Source of the DNA: an uncultured bacterium
Lineage (GTDB): Bacteria > Actinomycetota > Coriobacteriia > Coriobacteriales > Coriobacteriaceae
DNA: 61,730 nucleotides
Reading direction: 5' to 3'
NCBI GenBank assembly: GCA_958349055.1
Contig: CATWBO010000011.1
Location: 1 to 61,730, forward strand
Shown here: positions 60,710 to 61,730 of the stretch, in pieces
Position numbering within the stretch: the first letter of the stretch is position 1
How the letters are laid out: each line of letters begins with the position of its first letter
Position numbers and translations under genes: made by a program
The notes under the pieces: generated by a model
Seen by the model: the letters and a program-made list of their open reading frames with translations, nothing else
Told to the model about the DNA's origin: nothing
Database searches by the model: none

Positions 60710-61033
60710 ATGTCATCGACTCAAAAACGAGCCATCCTGCAGGTGCGCATTCGCGAGGAAGACAAGCAACATGCCGAGCGTCTCTACGACGCCATGGGCA
60801 CATCGCTCGCCGAGGCCGTCCGTCTTTTTGTCGCGCAGAGCATTTTGATGCGCAAGCTCCCCTTTCAGCCGGTCGCCGTGCGCTCAAAGGACGGCACCGC
60901 CGCCTATGGATCGCTCAAAGCATATGGGGACCCCAATCGCCGTTCCGAGGAGCGCAATGCCTGGATTGAATACCTTGCTACAGAAACCGACGATTCGATT
61001 TTGGGTCCCGAGGAAGTAGATATCCATGAGTAG
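60710..61033 (+). CDS. RelB/DinJ-family antitoxin
   Basis: This 107-residue protein has an N-terminal ribbon-helix-helix-like region (AILQVRIREEDKQHAERLYDAMGTSLAEAVRLFVAQ split over residues 8-43) typical of RelB/DinJ antitoxins, which bind both their toxin and their own promoter. The start is the ATG at 60710, with GGGAGG upstream; a GTG directly before it is possible. It overlaps the PIN-domain gene by 8 bp. RelB/DinJ antitoxins usually pair with RelE/YafQ toxins, so pairing with a PIN protein is somewhat unusual. Confidence 0.8.
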   Translation: MSSTQKRAILQVRIREEDKQHAERLYDAMGTSLAEAVRLFVAQSILMRKLPFQPVAVRSKDGTAAYGSLKAYGDPNRRSEERNAWIEYLATETDDSILGPEEVDIHE

Positions 61034-61481
61034 CACCATCATCGACGAAACCGTCATCCTGCGCTATCTGCTCGACGACGACGAGGTCCTGTCACCGCGC
61101 GCCGCCAAGGTCATCGCCACGCGCACCGCTCGCGTCTACCCCGAGATCATCACGCGCGTCGTGGTCACGCTGCGCGACGTCTATAAGGTTCCCCGCGTTG
61201 AGATTGCTGCGGCCATGAAAAGGCTGCTCGATGACGTCATGGTCGACGAGCCCACCGTTGTCGCCCTTGCCATCAAACTCTTTGGCAAGACCCATATGGA
61301 CTTTACCGACTGCCTCCTCGCAGCCCGAACCGCCATCTACAACGATGATGTCGTGAGCTTTGGCAAGCCCATCATCCAAGGCATGATCGATTACCGCCGC
61401 AAGCGCCAAACCTCAGCCGAAGCCCGCAGCCGAAGCATCGACTCCACCATCGACAAGCTCCGCCACCGCCCCCGCAGCTAA
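61026..61481 (+). CDS. PIN-domain toxin (VapC-like ribonuclease)
   Basis: This 151-residue protein has the acidic residues of a PIN nuclease: IIDETVILRYLL at the N-terminus (Asp), a central Glu (YPEIITRVVVTL) and HMDFTDCLLAA (the Asp pair region near residue 98). PIN toxins cut RNA, often tRNA or rRNA, when released from the antitoxin. The ATG lies inside the last codons of the antitoxin gene, so expression is coupled. The C-terminal tail is basic. Confidence 0.82.
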   Translation: MSSTIIDETVILRYLLDDDEVLSPRAAKVIATRTARVYPEIITRVVVTLRDVYKVPRVEIAAAMKRLLDDVMVDEPTVVALAIKLFGKTHMDFTDCLLAARTAIYNDDVVSFGKPIIQGMIDYRRKRQTSAEARSRSIDSTIDKLRHRPRS

Positions 61482-61494
61482 CCCCATGCCCACC

Positions 61495-61506
61495 TAAGTT
61501 GCGGTG
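61495..61506. repeat. Isolated copy of the TAAGTTGCGGTG repeat end
   Basis: These 12 bases are identical to the outer ends of the palindrome at 35913-35983. No matching inverse lies nearby, so it is probably half of a decayed element. Confidence 0.45.
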
Positions 61507-61541
61507 CGGGATCGATTTCCGTCACCCGGCACACTTATGAA

Positions 61542-61575
61542 AATGGCTCTGTTCCCAAAAGGAAGCAGAGCCATT
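61542..61575. terminator. Bidirectional intrinsic terminator
   Basis: AATGGCTCTG (61542-61551) and CAGAGCCATT (61566-61575) form a perfect 10-bp stem. It lies between the toxin gene and the minus-strand tRNA genes. Confidence 0.75.
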
Positions 61576-61586
61576 CATCTATCTTG

Positions 61587-61660
61587 TGGAGCGGGCGACG
61601 GGAATCGAACCCGCGTCATCAGCTTGGAAGGCTGGGGTTCTACCATTGAACTACGCCCGC
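61587..61660 (-). tRNA. tRNA-Gly (anticodon TCC)
   Basis: On the minus strand GCGGGCG opens and CGCCCGC closes the acceptor stem, followed by T and encoded CCA. The anticodon arm CAGC-CTTCCAA-GCTG gives TCC, and GGTTCGATTCC is the T arm. Confidence 0.95.
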
Positions 61661-61666
61661 AAGATA

Positions 61667-61730
61667 TGGTCGGGACGACAGGATTTGAACCTGCGACATC
61701 CTGCTCCCAAAGCAGGCGCGCTACCAAACT
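61667..61730 (-). tRNA. tRNA-Pro (anticodon TGG), 5' end beyond the window
   Basis: On the minus strand the anticodon arm CCTGC-TTTGGGA-GCAGG gives TGG. GGTTCAAATCC is the T loop, and CGTCCCG plus A and CCA form the 3' end. The first acceptor and D-arm bases lie past the right edge. Confidence 0.9.

Overview
The window looks like chromosome from a gut Coriobacteriia, most likely Collinsella or a close relative. This rests on high G+C in the housekeeping genes, the gene content (Hyf-type formate hydrogenlyase, selenocysteine machinery, FAD/BFD-type glycerol-3-phosphate dehydrogenase with a DUF1667 partner) and strong G/C third-position bias. The genus is an inference; no 16S gene is present.

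Layout. (1) 1-5.0 kb, plus strand: the 3' part of a transglutaminase-like protein with choline-binding-type repeats, then a three-domain HTH-LicC-LicA fusion and a LicB-like transporter, i.e. a phosphocholine decoration module. (2) 5.1-15.8 kb, minus strand: a surface-polysaccharide operon. It begins with a NusG-paralogue antiterminator (LoaP-like) and an initiating sugar transferase, both G+C-rich. It continues into a clearly A+T-richer cassette of glycosyltransferases, a sulfotransferase, a Wzy-like polymerase, a Wzx-like flippase and a hexapeptide acetyltransferase. Two runs of nine G lie in this operon, one in the leader and one inside the acetyltransferase. (3) 16-38 kb: housekeeping genes (thrS, folC, valS, clpX-clpP-tig, tRNA-Leu, gdhA), a three-gene glycerol-3-phosphate dehydrogenase-like operon, an M24 peptidase and a xanthine-dehydrogenase-type molybdenum hydroxylase. 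Several long palindromic elements lie between these genes. (4) 37.7-60.3 kb, all minus strand: a DUF3343 protein, mobA, selC (tRNA-Sec), selB, selA, an orphan Mo-bisMGD oxidoreductase, a formate channel, and a complete Hyf-type hydrogenase-4 operon with maturation protein HycH, protease HycI and a selenocysteine formate dehydrogenase flanked by two polyferredoxins. (5) 60.7-61.7 kb: a RelB-like/PIN toxin-antitoxin pair, tRNA-Gly and a truncated tRNA-Pro.

How it works together. Block 4 is nearly self-contained: FdhF oxidises formate and the polyferredoxins pass electrons to the Hyf membrane hydrogenase, which has three antiporter-like subunits and could couple H2 evolution to ion pumping. FocA-type transport supplies formate, SelA/SelB/tRNA-Sec insert the catalytic selenocysteine, and MobA helps build the molybdenum cofactor. 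The apparent stop codon in fdhF is a UGA at codon 140 followed by a GGUCU-loop hairpin, so the gene is intact.

The least explained features are non-coding. They are a pair of nested palindromes on either side of valS with a compensatory base-pair change, an 80-bp-periodic array of alternating inverted 16-mers upstream of the glycerol-3-phosphate dehydrogenase operon, a GNRA-type hairpin next to a G9 tract in the polysaccharide leader, and four regularly spaced half-sites upstream of the lic gene. Most long open frames opposite the real genes are shadows of G+C-rich codon use and were left out.
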